Part shown: piece by piece, positions 1 through 9,004 of the stretch
Layout: every line of letters begins with the position of its first letter
Numbering within the stretch: position 1 is the first letter of the stretch
NCBI GenBank assembly: GCA_022842245.1
Contig: JALHPZ010000012.1
Coordinates: forward strand, 1-64,000
DNA: 64,000 nt
Direction of reading: 5' to 3'
DNA from: Gemmataceae bacterium
GTDB taxonomy: Bacteria > Planctomycetota > Planctomycetia > Gemmatales > Gemmataceae
Notes under the pieces: model-generated
Told to the model about the DNA's origin: nothing
What the model saw: only the letters and a program-made list of their open reading frames with translations
Database searches by the model: none
Translations under genes and position numbers: made by a program

Positions 1-159
1 CGACCGGCGACGGCACCCAACACGGATTCGGACTCACGCGGCCACGGACACAGTGGTGTCAGCGGCGGCGAGGCCTGCTCGGTTCGCAGGCCGGTCCCGA
101 TGCTCTTGCGTTCCCCCCGCTCGGGCCATTCAAGGCGGCTGGCTCATCGCTGGCGGGTG

Positions 160-280
160 AGTCGTCGGGCGTGGTGCGGATGGTGCGGAAGCGGAGTTCG
201 CCGGTGGTCGTGTGGAACCAGCAGAGAACGGAGTTGAACTGGCCGAGATCGACGGCGAGAATGGGGAGCGTCGAGTCCAT
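160..280 (-). pseudogene. IS110-family transposase remnant (N-terminus only)
   Basis: The first about 40 codons read like the start of an IS110-type transposase: the opening LPILAVDLGQF matches the first acidic strand of the RuvC-like DEDD catalytic domain, followed by a beta-strand ending in RTTPDD. After that the similarity stops and the frame runs through a low-complexity Pro/Ala/Arg stretch to a stop at 59. A complete IS110 transposase is over 300 residues, so this is a decayed fragment. No second catalytic domain, recombination ends or target duplication was seen nearby. Identification rests on a short segment only. Confidence 0.5.
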
Positions 281-376
281 CGCGTGCCTCCGATCGGGAG
301 TAGCGGGCGACGAAGGCTAACGTGGCCGACGCACCCGGCATGCCATGGATTCTTTCGGCCCCGGAGGGCGCACCGT

Positions 377-916
377 TTGGCGACCTTCGATGTACTCCCT
401 GGATTGCCACCCTACGGCGAGTCGCCCGAGGCGTTCACGGCCACGGGTCAAGGCCGCCATCGTGAGGGCTACGTCGTCCGGTTCCACCCGGATGCGTCTG
501 CTTCCTGGGTTGGCAATTTCCAGCCGGGCGTATCGTCGTTTGAAGATGTGTTGCCACACCCGAACGGTCGAGAGTTCGTTGTCATCGCCGGCGGCCAAGG
601 CTACGTTGTCGATCCGAATGACCGGGCCAAGAGGGAATACTTTGGCGTGCAGATTGAAATCGCGCTTGAAGTCCCCGAATTGAGTGGCGTGCTATTCGGG
701 AATGGACTTTGGTTCGAGTTTCTCGGCCCCGTCGGCTTGCAATGGCGCAGCCGCCGAATCTCTTGGGACGGCATGCGGGCGGTTCGGCGCGAGGGACTGC
801 GGTTATTCGGCGAGGCGTGGAGCCCCATTGAAGACTGTTGGCTCCCGTTCGAGTTGGACTTGTGTTCCGGCGAGTTCACCGGAGGTTCCTACAACGGGCC
901 CGACGCTGGGGCATAA
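377..916 (+). CDS. Hypothetical protein, 179 aa
   Basis: Unrecognised soluble protein. The start is a TTG preceded by a strong GGAGGG ribosome site seven bases upstream (364-369); upstream ATGs are in other frames. The opening reads ATFDVLPGLPPYGE, followed by a region rich in aromatic and glycine residues (GYVVRFHP, WVGNFQPG, GGQGYVVDP) suggesting mixed beta structure. There is no signal peptide, membrane segment or catalytic motif. It sits next to an IS110 remnant on one side and a repeat cluster on the other. The overall look resembles small housekeeping-unrelated proteins common in Gemmataceae, but I assign no function. Confidence 0.65.
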   Translation: MATFDVLPGLPPYGESPEAFTATGQGRHREGYVVRFHPDASASWVGNFQPGVSSFEDVLPHPNGREFVVIAGGQGYVVDPNDRAKREYFGVQIEIALEVPELSGVLFGNGLWFEFLGPVGLQWRSRRISWDGMRAVRREGLRLFGEAWSPIEDCWLPFELDLCSGEFTGGSYNGPDAGA

Positions 917-1127
917 CCGCTCTCATGGCCCACCGACTTGAGGGAAAACGATAATCCTTGAACGGCCTTCTCGGTCGATCCATCGCGTTTCCCGGCACCC
1001 TTCGGTTCACCCAGGCCCCATTCGAAAATCACACGGCTGCGTCGGGATGTTCGTTCGTCGGCCTCCGCCGTCGGTACCAACGACCGGGACGGAATACAGA
1101 GACGACGGAAAGAGGGGACTGCGACAG

Positions 1128-1472
1128 CGACAGATTCTTGGACAAGAAGCGTCTTGTCTCAGCCCTTCAGGCTGTGGGTTTTTTCCCCGGTTACCCAGGG
1201 CGTCGTCGCAAAGCCTCCTCGCCCTGGGCTATGCACTCCCAGTCCTTCGGACTGAAGAACTGCCGCACTGAACGACGCGATCGGGATCGCCGTAACCCCG
1301 GGCGTTGCCCGGGCCTATGCACTCCCAGTCCTTCGGACTGAAGAACTGCCGCACTGAACGACGCGATCGGGATCGCCGTAACCCCGGGCGTTGCCCGAGG
1401 CTATGCACTCCCAGTCCTTCGGACTGAAGACACTCGGACCGAACACTTTTGCCACCCACTTTCGTGACGCAC
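1128..1472. repeat. Repeat cluster with an 86-bp tandem repeat and CAGTCCTTCGGACTG hairpins
   Basis: The 650-bp gap between 917 and 1566 holds no gene. Two full copies of an 86-bp unit (1235-1320 and 1321-1406) and a 25-bp partial third copy (1407-1431) begin with ACTCCCAGTCCTTCGGACTG; each contains a small hairpin (CAGTCC-TTC-GGACTG). The stretch 1190-1258 is nearly identical, in opposite orientation, to 42542-42608. The right edge (about 1452-1472, CCACCCACTTTCGTGACGCAC) resembles the edge of the cluster near 42.5 kb. These are interspersed intergenic repeats, not a CRISPR: there are no variable spacers. Confidence 0.8.
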
Positions 1473-1566
1473 ACCCTCCCCTGATTCTCGCGCCGGATTT
1501 TGGTTTTCGTTCGGGGGAATTGCGCGCAGAATGCGAGGAGCCTTTTCTCCCCCGAAGGATCGTTCG

Positions 1567-2340
1567 ATGAACCGCCGCGTCGCGCCCGTGTTGCTGATCT
1601 TCGCACTCGGTTGGTTTGCGCTCGCGCAAGAGAAGCCGAAGTACAAGCCGAACGACAACGCACGCCCGCGCCCGCCGGTCGTGGAGCCGGGCACCGCGAG
1701 CACGCCGGCCGCGCCCGGGCGCCCGCCGGCCGACGCCGTCGTACTCTTCGACGGCACCGACTTCGCGAAGTGGCGATCCTCCGGCAAGAAGAAGGACGAC
1801 GACAGCCCGAAGTGGAAAATCGAGCAGGGCTATTTCGAGATCGTGCCGCGCACCGGCGGCATCGAGACCCGCGAGCGCACGATCGGCGATGCGCAGATCC
1901 ATGTCGAATGGGCCACGCCGGCGGAGGTGAAGGGCAACGGCCAGGGCCGCGGCAACAGCGGCATCTACCTCGGCGGCTTCGGCGAAATCCAGGTTCTCGA
2001 TTCCTTCGAGAACGACACCTACCCGGACGGCCAGGCTGGGGGCCTCTACGGCAAGTTCCCGCCGCTCGTGAACGCGTCCCGCAAGCCCGGCGAATGGCAG
2101 GTCTTCGACATCGTCGCGAACCTGCCGAGACTCGACGCCAATGGCAAGGTCGTCCGTCCGGCACGGCTCACCGTCTTCCACAACGGCGTACTCATCCACC
2201 ACGCCGTCGAGTTCCCCGGCAAGATCGGCCCCTTCGGACTCAACCTGCAAGACCACGGCAACCCGGTGCGCTATCGCAACATCTGGTATCGCAAGCTGAA
2301 GGATTACGATGAACCCGCCGATCCGAAGTCGGCGAAGTGA
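1567..2340 (+). CDS. Secreted DUF1080 (3-keto-disaccharide hydrolase-like) protein
   Basis: A 257-residue exported protein: residues 1-22 are a signal peptide (MNRRVAPVLLIFALGWFALA), then a proline-rich linker, then a DUF1080 domain from about residue 58 (VVLFDGTDFAKW) to the end. Hallmarks are the paired lectin-like strands: NSGIYLGG, EIQVLDS, GGLYGKFPP, W.V.DIVA, LTVFHNGVLIHH and the closing NPVRYRNIWYRKL. The family forms a concanavalin-like jelly roll, and some members cleave 3-keto-glycosides; planctomycetes carry many. ATG 1567 is chosen because the signal peptide begins there. It is preceded by a large repeat cluster and is convergent with the permease gene at 2350. The exact substrate cannot be inferred. 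Confidence 0.9.
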   Translation: MNRRVAPVLLIFALGWFALAQEKPKYKPNDNARPRPPVVEPGTASTPAAPGRPPADAVVLFDGTDFAKWRSSGKKKDDDSPKWKIEQGYFEIVPRTGGIETRERTIGDAQIHVEWATPAEVKGNGQGRGNSGIYLGGFGEIQVLDSFENDTYPDGQAGGLYGKFPPLVNASRKPGEWQVFDIVANLPRLDANGKVVRPARLTVFHNGVLIHHAVEFPGKIGPFGLNLQDHGNPVRYRNIWYRKLKDYDEPADPKSAK

Positions 2341-2349
2341 ACCGGAGAT

Positions 2350-3441
2350 TCAGGTCTGAATGGCGTCGTAGCTGGCGAGGGCGTAGCCGCCGAAGAGGAT
2401 GGCGGGAAGCCACGCCGCGAACGGGGCGGAGACGAGGTCGTTGTCGCCGAGGTACTTGCAACCATAGACGGCGGCGTGCAGCAAGGCCCCCATGACCAGG
2501 CACATCCCGGCGCTGACCAGCACGTGCCGGTTGTGGTCGCGGAGAATGATCGACAGGCCGATCACGACCATGAGGAAACCGACGAGCGGTCGGGTGTGGC
2601 GCATGTGGAAGAGCACGGCGACGGGCGCCATCCGCCGCGGGTCGGGCCGGGCGAGGATCTCCCGCAATTTCGATGTGCTGGCGTAGCTGTACCACTTCGA
2701 GCCGCGCGTCAGGGCGTCGAAATCGACTTCCCGGGTGGTGAGGAAGTAGCGGCGCGGGCCGAGCGCGGTCAGGTTCGGCGGCAACGGTTCGGGGATCGCC
2801 TCCGGCTTGGCGTTGAACAATACCCAGCCGGCAGGCCGGTCGTCCGCCGCCGGCAGGTAAATCGCCTCCTCGGCATGAATGTCCGATACCGCCGCGCCGG
2901 AGGACTCGGCGAAGTTCACGAAGAACCCGCGCACGCGCAGGTCCTTGCGGAACCCGCTGATCCCCTCGATGTGCAGGCCGGTGGAATCGTAGGCGCCGCG
3001 GAGTTCGATCGGCCGTTCCTGGTTCGGGTCGTCGCGCGGGACCTGCAGTTCGTCCGAGAGCTTGGGAATGAGCAGTTCCTGGCCGATCGGGCCGAGGGCG
3101 AGCACGACGAGCGAGGCGAACAGGACGGGGCGGATGATGCGGTGCGTGCTGACGCCCGCGGACAGTTGCGGAAGGATCTCGTTGTTCCGCTGCGCCCACG
3201 AGATGGTGAAGACGGCGGCGAGGAGGGCGATGGATTCGCAGAGGCGGTCGAAGATGATCACGACCTGCGGCCCGTAATAGCGGGCGAGATGGCGCAGCAT
3301 ACCGGAGAACGAACCGCGGCCGGCGAAGTCGTCGAGGTTCGAGAAGAGGTCGATGATGACGTAGAGGCCGATCAGGCTCGCGAACACGATGGCGTAGGAG
3401 CGGAAGAAGGCGATCACGAGCATGCGGTCGAGGGCGCGCAT
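2350..3441 (-). CDS. LptF/LptG-family permease (YjgP/YjgQ)
   Basis: A 363-residue inner-membrane protein of the LptF/LptG family, which in Gram-negative cells forms the ABC export channel with LptB that extracts lipopolysaccharide from the inner membrane. Three transmembrane helices lie in the first about 130 residues, then a periplasmic beta-jellyroll region (about 130-265), then three C-terminal helices (GFLMVVIGLSIIL, MGALLHAAVY, PAILFGGYALA). Family signatures include the N-terminal DRMLVIAFFRSY and the mid region SAGVSTHRIIRPVL. Its ATG overlaps the stop of the phosphatase gene as TGATG, so the two are translationally coupled. Whether it is LptF or LptG is not resolvable here. The window also contains lpxK and core genes, consistent with LPS manufacture. 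Confidence 0.87.
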   Translation of the reverse strand: MRALDRMLVIAFFRSYAIVFASLIGLYVIIDLFSNLDDFAGRGSFSGMLRHLARYYGPQVVIIFDRLCESIALLAAVFTISWAQRNNEILPQLSAGVSTHRIIRPVLFASLVVLALGPIGQELLIPKLSDELQVPRDDPNQERPIELRGAYDSTGLHIEGISGFRKDLRVRGFFVNFAESSGAAVSDIHAEEAIYLPAADDRPAGWVLFNAKPEAIPEPLPPNLTALGPRRYFLTTREVDFDALTRGSKWYSYASTSKLREILARPDPRRMAPVAVLFHMRHTRPLVGFLMVVIGLSIILRDHNRHVLVSAGMCLVMGALLHAAVYGCKYLGDNDLVSAPFAAWLPAILFGGYALASYDAIQT

Positions 3442-4064
3442 CAGGGCGTCCTCCCGGCCCGCAGGCCGCGCTTGTACCCGTCGATGTACTGCGCGACGTA
3501 GACGTTCGCCGTCGTGGCGGCGAAGGTGCCGAAGCCGTTGGCGCGGAGTTCGTCCATCGCGCGGCCCGGCGAGACTTCCTCGTACTCCATGCGGTAGATC
3601 GCGGTCATGAGGCCCGTGCGGTGCAACCCGGCCTTGCAGTGCAGCAGCACCGGATAGTTCTTCGGATCGTCCAGAATGCGCAGGTACTCGTCGATGACCG
3701 CCGGCCGCTTCCCCTTCGCGGCTTCGTGCGGCGGCACGACTTCCCCGCCGAACAACGCGATGTAATTCACGCCCAGTTCCCGGCACAGTTCGCTCTCGCG
3801 CACCGCCGGCTTCGCCAGCCACTCCTCCGGCATGAACGGATCGACGTTCTCTTCCTGCAAGTTGATGACCGTGCGGATGCCCGCCTCGCGGACGATGGCG
3901 CGCAGCCCCGAAGCGGTGAACTGGCCGCTGCGGTAGAATTTGCCGGGCGTCACCACGCGGAACCGCTTGAAATTCGTGTAGTTCGAGCGGTAATACGCCG
4001 CCGGGACGCCGAACGCGACCAGCGCGACGAGTCCGCCGAGAATCCACCGCCCCCAAGTCGGCAT
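3441..4064 (-). CDS. Membrane-anchored dual-specificity/tyrosine phosphatase
   Basis: A 207-residue protein with one N-terminal transmembrane helix (residues about 7-25, ILGGLVALVAFGVPAAYY) and a cysteine-dependent phosphatase domain. The P-loop HCKAGLHRTG places the nucleophile at Cys143 and the phosphate-binding Arg at 149. The upstream elements YRSGQFTASGL and GIRTVINLQEE are typical of atypical dual-specificity phosphatases (Siw14/DSP type). It likely acts at the membrane on phosphoproteins or inositol/lipid phosphates. Coupling by TGATG to the LptF/G-type permease suggests co-expression, and several Ser/Thr kinases lie in the window, but a direct partnership is inference only. Confidence 0.88.
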   Translation of the reverse strand: MPTWGRWILGGLVALVAFGVPAAYYRSNYTNFKRFRVVTPGKFYRSGQFTASGLRAIVREAGIRTVINLQEENVDPFMPEEWLAKPAVRESELCRELGVNYIALFGGEVVPPHEAAKGKRPAVIDEYLRILDDPKNYPVLLHCKAGLHRTGLMTAIYRMEYEEVSPGRAMDELRANGFGTFAATTANVYVAQYIDGYKRGLRAGRTP

Positions 4065-4101
4065 GCGCGCTCCGAACCGAGTTCGTCGGGAATCGCCGAC
4101 G

Positions 4102-4121
4102 TTATGGCAGCCCCGCCATAA
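4102..4121. promoter_or_regulatory. Palindrome TTATGGC-N6-GCCATAA between divergent genes
   Basis: A perfect 7-bp inverted repeat lies between the divergently transcribed phosphatase gene (start 4064) and purC (start 4269). Placement and symmetry fit a dimeric regulator site or overlapping promoter elements, but no regulator is identified and the arms are short, so this is tentative. Confidence 0.3.
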
Positions 4122-4151
4122 TCTGTCAATCGGAACAGGTTTGAAGAATTT

Positions 4152-4254
4152 TCACCGCGGAGGACGCGGAGATCGCAGAGAGAAGAGAATGAGAGTGATT
4201 TCAACACTCTCTTCCGGTTTTCTCTCCGCGTCCTCCGCGTCCTCCGCGGTGAAT
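4152..4254. repeat. TTCACCGCGGAG-type palindromic repeat, copy A (purC leader)
   Basis: A 103-bp imperfect inverted repeat starts with TTCACCGCGGAGGACGCGG and ends with its near reverse complement (CCTCCGCGTCCTCCGCGGTGAA). It ends 14 bp before the purC ATG, so it would form most of the 5' leader. A second copy lies at 22009-22113, where it enters lpxK. This is an interspersed family; its function is unknown. Confidence 0.8.
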
Positions 4255-4268
4255 GATTGGGACCATCC

Positions 4269-5123
4269 ATGCTGCAATCATCGATTCCCGGATACCCGAA
4301 GCGCCAGGGCAAGGTGCGCGACGTCTACGACCTCGGCGACACGCTCGCCATCGTCGCGAGCGACCGCATCAGCGCCTTCGACTGGGTCATGCCCACCGGC
4401 ATCCCGGGCAAGGGCCGGCTTCTCACCGCGATGACGAAGTTCTGGTTCGACTTCCTGAAGGTGCCGAATCATTTCCTGAGCGACGCGATCGAGAATCTTC
4501 CGGAAGCGTTCCACCGCGAGGAACTGCGGGGCCGGACGATGCACGTGCGGAAAACGCAGGTCATCCCCATCGAGTGCGTGGCCCGCGGCTACCTCGCCGG
4601 CTCGGGTTGGAAGGAGTACCGGCAGCACGGCACGGTCTGCGGCATTCCGCTGCCGGCGGGCTTGAAGGAAGCCGACAAACTGCCGGAACCGATCTTCACG
4701 CCGGCGACGAAGGCGGAGGAAGGCCACGACGAGAACATCGACTTCGAGCGGATGGCGGCGATCGTCGGCCGGGAGACGGCGGAGGACTTGAAGCGGCGCA
4801 CGCTGGACATTTACCGCAAGGCCGCGGAGTACGCCGAAACCAAGGGGATCATTCTGGCGGATACGAAGTTCGAGTTCGGCCGGTTGCCGGATGGCGAGAT
4901 CATCGTGATCGACGAAGTGCTCACCCCGGACAGCTCGCGCTACTGGCCGCGGGAATCGTATCGGCCCGGCGGCTCGCCGCCATCGTTCGACAAGCAGTTC
5001 CTGCGCGACTGGCTGGAGACGACGGGCTGGGACAAAGCCAGTCCGCCGCCGGCGCTGCCCGACGACGTGGTGGCGAAGACCGCGGCGAAATACCGCGAGG
5101 CGCTCGACCGGCTAACGGGGTGA
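4269..5123 (+). CDS. purC: Phosphoribosylaminoimidazole-succinocarboxamide (SAICAR) synthase
   Basis: PurC catalyses the ATP-dependent joining of CAIR and aspartate to give SAICAR in cytosolic purine synthesis. The 284-residue length fits the longer form of the family rather than the about 237-residue enterobacterial form. Signatures: [11 protein letters not shown] with [14 protein letters not shown] near the N-terminus, [19 protein letters not shown] (about residues 102-120), [12 protein letters not shown], and [17 protein letters not shown] 4269 is chosen since homologues begin just before the GKVRDVYD motif; upstream sequence is repeat DNA. It converges with the FHA gene and their stops overlap by 12 bp. 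Confidence 0.97.
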   Translation: MLQSSIPGYPKRQGKVRDVYDLGDTLAIVASDRISAFDWVMPTGIPGKGRLLTAMTKFWFDFLKVPNHFLSDAIENLPEAFHREELRGRTMHVRKTQVIPIECVARGYLAGSGWKEYRQHGTVCGIPLPAGLKEADKLPEPIFTPATKAEEGHDENIDFERMAAIVGRETAEDLKRRTLDIYRKAAEYAETKGIILADTKFEFGRLPDGEIIVIDEVLTPDSSRYWPRESYRPGGSPPSFDKQFLRDWLETTGWDKASPPPALPDDVVAKTAAKYREALDRLTG

Positions 5124-6176
5124 CGGGTCGTTCAAGAAGTCGGATACGCCGCCCGAATCGGCGACGCCGCGTTCGTCCACCGGCACGAGCAGGGCGAATT
5201 CCTCGGCGGAGAGCGGGCGCGGGCCGGGGCGGTGGATCTGGTCGGTGTCGTCCTCGACGCTCCAGTCGGCCGGGGCCGGTTCGTGCAGGGCCGGCGGAGG
5301 CACATCCACGTCGAAATCGGTGCGCGGCGGCCGGCGGGCCGGCGGTGTCAGCGGGCGATACGCGGAATGCGTCGAGCTATCCTGATCGGAAGGTTTCGGC
5401 GCCGGGCGGGGCACGTCGTCGAAGGAAATCAATCCGTCGTCTTCACTCGGGTAGGGATAAGTGATCGCCATCACGAATCGGCCGATTTGGAACTCATCCC
5501 CTTCGCCGAGGCGGGCGAATCGGGTCGGCTGACCGTTGACGAGGAGGCCGGGCCGGCCCGTGAGATCGACCACCCAGATACCATCGGGCGAATGCAGAAG
5601 ATAGCAATGGCGGGGCGCGATGTCGTCGCCGGCGAGGTGGATCTTGCAATCGGGCGCGGAACCGATGAACGTCAGCACGCGATTGACCGCCCAGCGGTCG
5701 CGATCGGCCTGCCCGGTCACGAACGCGACCTCGACCGGCGGCAATCCCGGCGGCATGTCCGGGCCGGGCACCAACGGGTGAAACGTCGGACCGAACGGCG
5801 CCGGATGCGGCGAGACCGGTTGGAGCAACCGCAAGGCGAACGGACCGATCTGAATCGGCTCGTTGGGAAACATCCAACCGTAGGGATGGCGTCCGTGGTG
5901 CCAGCGCAGTCCACCGGTCGAACCGAGATCGCCAACGAAGACCTGCCCGCCGATGACCTGGAGAAAGGCGGTCTGCGGGTTCAATTCCGGAGCGTCGAGG
6001 GCGATATCGCAGGCCGGGTCGCGTCCGATCAGCGCGAAGGGTTGCGCGAGCGTGCCGTTCGCCGCCACCACGCCGTCGTGATACTCGATGGCGATGGAAA
6101 AGGGCGCGAACGCACCGCAACTCGTGGCGAACCGGGCTAACGCGGATGGATCCAAGGCGACCTCGCAACCCTGCAC
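5112..6176 (-). CDS. Protein with two FHA domains
   Basis: About 354 residues with two forkhead-associated (phosphothreonine-binding) domains. The first, about residues 30-125, carries [26 protein letters not shown] and [11 protein letters not shown]; the second, about 150-240, carries [27 protein letters not shown] and [15 protein letters not shown]. The C-terminal 110 residues are Pro/Asp-rich and probably disordered. No membrane segment is seen. It probably reads phosphorylation by Ser/Thr kinases, of which three lie in the window. The frame is open up to 6359; I place the start at GTG 6176 just before the conserved region, without a clear ribosome site, so the start is uncertain. The arginine of the second domain's usual R-S pair is altered (GSAPDC). 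Confidence 0.85.
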   Translation of the reverse strand: MQGCEVALDPSALARFATSCGAFAPFSIAIEYHDGVVAANGTLAQPFALIGRDPACDIALDAPELNPQTAFLQVIGGQVFVGDLGSTGGLRWHHGRHPYGWMFPNEPIQIGPFALRLLQPVSPHPAPFGPTFHPLVPGPDMPPGLPPVEVAFVTGQADRDRWAVNRVLTFIGSAPDCKIHLAGDDIAPRHCYLLHSPDGIWVVDLTGRPGLLVNGQPTRFARLGEGDEFQIGRFVMAITYPYPSEDDGLISFDDVPRPAPKPSDQDSSTHSAYRPLTPPARRPPRTDFDVDVPPPALHEPAPADWSVEDDTDQIHRPGPRPLSAEEFALLVPVDERGVADSGGVSDFLNDPSPR

Positions 6177-6472
6177 CGGCGGACACCGGCACGGCGAACT
6201 ATAGAAGCGCGGCGGGCGTGCTGCAAAGCGTTTCGACACGATCTTTCGCGCCGCGAGAAGATTCCGGCGAGTTCCGATCCGCTCCGCGCACGTTGTACGG
6301 TTCCATCCTATGCTTGCGAGGATCGCGCGGAGATGTTTCGCGCCGGGCGCAATCTTCATTCCGCGAGCGAACCGCCCCGCCCGATTCGCGCCGACCTTAC
6401 GGACCGCGCGGAAGCGAACCGCTACTGTAATCCGTAGTATCGTCGTTCTCCTGTGCGTCGAGACGCTCTCCC

Positions 6473-7495
6473 GTGGAACCGCAACCGCTCACCGAACTCG
6501 TTCGCTCGCCGTCCTGGCGCCGCATCGTCGCGGCACTCCTTGTCGGCACCGCGTTCGCGTTCCATGGCGCGATCGCGGACATGGTGCGCGTCTGGGCCAC
6601 ACAGGCCGACTACTCTCACGGCTTCCTCGTGCCGTTCGTCGCCGCGTACCTCTTATACACGCGACGCTCCAAGCTGCCGCCCCTCATCGAATGGCCCGAC
6701 GTTCGCGGGTTGATCCCGATTGCGCTCGGCGTGGCCATCTCCGTCGCCGCCGGGACCTTCAATATCGCCAAGGAGTTCGGCCAGGGGATCGGCCTCATCC
6801 TCGCCCTCGCCGGCGTGGTGCTGCTCGTCCTCGGCCGGCCCGGCCTGCGCTGGGCCTGGCCCGGACTCGCCTTCCTGCTCTTCATGGTCAAGCTCCCCGA
6901 CCGCATCGAAATCCTCTTCACCTTCAAACTCCGCCAGATCGCCACCGATGCCAGCAACTTCCTGCTGCAAACGATGGGATATCCGTCGTATGTCTCCGGC
7001 CCCGGCGGCACGGTCATCACCGTCGGCGACGTGCGGCTCGGCGTGGAATGGGCTTGCTCCGGCCTCAGCATGGTCCTCACCTTCGTCGCCATGGGCGCCG
7101 CCTTCGCCCTGCTCATGCGCAACCGCCCCATTTGGGATCGACTGTTCGTCTTCGCCGCCGCCATCCCGATCGCCATCCTTTCGAACATCCTGCGCATCAC
7201 CCTCACCGCGCTCGTCTACATCGCCGCTGACAACCAGGACAACACCTGGAAATGGCTTGGGGACAAGATCGTCCACGACCTCGCCGGCTGGCTGATGATG
7301 CCGCTGGCGCTCGGGTTCCTCTGGTTCACGCTCAAGATCATCGACTGGCTGTTCGTGGTCCCGCCGCCGCCGGAGCGGGACGAGGTTCTGAAGGTCGCGA
7401 CCGCGACCGCCGCCGCGCACTGGGTGGTACCGGAGCGCGAAGTGAAAGACGATCCGGATTTGGCACCGAAGCCGAAACCCGGAGCCACACCGTGA
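6473..7495 (+). CDS. Exosortase/archaeosortase-family transpeptidase
   Basis: A 340-residue polytopic membrane protein of the exosortase family, proposed to cleave C-terminal sorting signals and attach proteins to surface glycans. The three family residues are visible: Cys195 in VEWACSGLSM, Arg241 in SNILRITLTA and His268 in IVHDLAGWLMM; the loop ADYSHGFLVP near residue 46 is also typical. The start is GTG 6473. A Pro/Lys-rich tail follows the last helix. It heads a same-strand exopolysaccharide cluster and overlaps the VanZ-like gene by GTGA. No clear PEP-CTERM substrate lies in the window; exosortase subtype is not assigned. Confidence 0.92.
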   Translation: MEPQPLTELVRSPSWRRIVAALLVGTAFAFHGAIADMVRVWATQADYSHGFLVPFVAAYLLYTRRSKLPPLIEWPDVRGLIPIALGVAISVAAGTFNIAKEFGQGIGLILALAGVVLLVLGRPGLRWAWPGLAFLLFMVKLPDRIEILFTFKLRQIATDASNFLLQTMGYPSYVSGPGGTVITVGDVRLGVEWACSGLSMVLTFVAMGAAFALLMRNRPIWDRLFVFAAAIPIAILSNILRITLTALVYIAADNQDNTWKWLGDKIVHDLAGWLMMPLALGFLWFTLKIIDWLFVVPPPPERDEVLKVATATAAAHWVVPEREVKDDPDLAPKPKPGATP

Positions 7496-8991
7496 ACACG
7501 GAACGGCTGGCGCGCGAGTTCCCCTGGATCCGCCCGTCGGCGAAGTTCCTGCCCCCGCGCGCGTTCGCCTGGCTCGCGCTCGGCGTGGCGGTCTTCATCG
7601 TCTACGGCAGCCTCGTGCCATTCAAGTATCGTTGGCGACCGTTCGACGACGCCGTCCACAGCTTCCAGTGGGTGCTCGAACACCGCACCGGCATCCAATC
7701 CCGATCCGATTTTCTCGCGAACTTCGCCCTCGGCCTTCCGCTTGGCTTCGCCCTCGCCGCATGGCGCCTGTTGGACCGCGCCCCGTCGATCGCGCGGCGC
7801 TTCGCCATCGGCGTCGCCGTCTGGCCGGCCTGCACGCTCTTCGCCGCCGCCGTGGAATTCTCCCAACTCTATTTCCCGAACCGCACCTGTTCCGGGTCGG
7901 ACATTCTCGCCCAATCGCTCGGCGCGGCCGTGGGGCTACTCGCCTTCCTGTTCGCCGGCCAGCGGATCGTGGACCAGCTCCGCGCCCGTTTCGGCCCGCA
8001 ATCCGAGGCCGGCCCAGCGCTCGGCTGGCTCGCCGTCCTCGTCGCCGCCGTCGCCCTCGCACAATGGCTGCCGCTGGATCTCTCCGCCAGCCCGGCCGAC
8101 TGGTACCGCAAGATCAAGGACGGCACGGCGACGCTCAGCCCCTTTGCCGAACTCGATACCCGCCCCGACGTGCCGGCGTGGCGCAAGGGACAGGTCTGGC
8201 TCGAACTCGCCGGCCTCTACCTCTGCGTCGGTCTCGTACTCGCGTTCGCCCCGATCGCCCGACCCGTGCGCATCGAAGGCCTGCCCCCCTGGATGCCCGT
8301 CGCCCGCACCGGGATGCGCGTCTTCGGCCTCGGCCTCGCCCTCGCCGCCCTCCTCGAAGCCGGCCAGTTCCCCGTCATGTCCCGTTCGCCGAGCGTGACG
8401 GACGTGTTGATCGGCGGGGCCGCGGTCCTGCTCGGCTGGCTCGTCGCCACCGGCATGGGAGTGAACGCCACCGGCGGCGGGCTCGATATCGAGGCCGCGC
8501 TCATTCTCGGCCAGGCGTGGCTGCTCTGGCTCGCCATCGCGGCGTGGCTGCCCTTCGAGTTCGATGGCTCGATCGGCCGCGCCCGATTCGCCGACCTGAA
8601 CTGGCTCCCCTTCGCCGCGGCTCAGGAGCGCAACTACCTCGGGGCGCTGGATGAAGCCGTATCGAAGACGATCCTCGCGCTGCCGTACGGCGCGGTCGTG
8701 GCGGCGCTCGGTCCGGCGGCGCGGGCGAACCGCCGTCAGCGCATCGCCGTCGGCGCGGCGCTGGCGGGCGTCTTGGCGCTCGTGCTCGAGGCCGGTCAGT
8801 TGTACATGCCGGAGCGGGTCGCGAGTCCGTCGGACGTGATCTACGCGGCGGTCGGCGGGGCCCTCGGCGCGATGGTGACGTTGCGGCTGCGAATAGGGGA
8901 GGCCGCGGACCGCGTGACGACGTCGTTGGAAGTGACGCCGCCGCCGATGGCGAAGCTGCAAGTGGACGATCCGAGCCGGGTGATTCGATAA
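7492..8991 (+). CDS. VanZ-like multi-repeat membrane protein
   Basis: A 499-residue integral membrane protein starting at GTG 7492, which overlaps the exosortase stop by four bases. Three VanZ-like units are visible, each with a glutamate-glutamine pair before a (P)SxxD motif: AAAVEFSQLYFPNRTCSGSD, ALLEAGQFPVMSRSPSVTD and LVLEAGQLYMPERVASPSD, each followed by a glycine-rich helix. VanZ proteins are poorly understood; the family includes teicoplanin-resistance VanZ, and planctomycete exosortase loci often have a member. Coupled translation suggests it works with the exosortase or with export of the polymer made by the downstream enzymes; that is inference. Confidence 0.85.
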   Translation: MNTERLAREFPWIRPSAKFLPPRAFAWLALGVAVFIVYGSLVPFKYRWRPFDDAVHSFQWVLEHRTGIQSRSDFLANFALGLPLGFALAAWRLLDRAPSIARRFAIGVAVWPACTLFAAAVEFSQLYFPNRTCSGSDILAQSLGAAVGLLAFLFAGQRIVDQLRARFGPQSEAGPALGWLAVLVAAVALAQWLPLDLSASPADWYRKIKDGTATLSPFAELDTRPDVPAWRKGQVWLELAGLYLCVGLVLAFAPIARPVRIEGLPPWMPVARTGMRVFGLGLALAALLEAGQFPVMSRSPSVTDVLIGGAAVLLGWLVATGMGVNATGGGLDIEAALILGQAWLLWLAIAAWLPFEFDGSIGRARFADLNWLPFAAAQERNYLGALDEAVSKTILALPYGAVVAALGPAARANRRQRIAVGAALAGVLALVLEAGQLYMPERVASPSDVIYAAVGGALGAMVTLRLRIGEAADRVTTSLEVTPPPMAKLQVDDPSRVIR

Positions 8992-9004
8992 CGGAGACAA
9001 ACCT

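Noticed and set aside
1228..1431. Possible CRISPR array
   Set aside because: The repeat period is constant at 86 bp with identical content and no variable spacers, and no cas gene is present.
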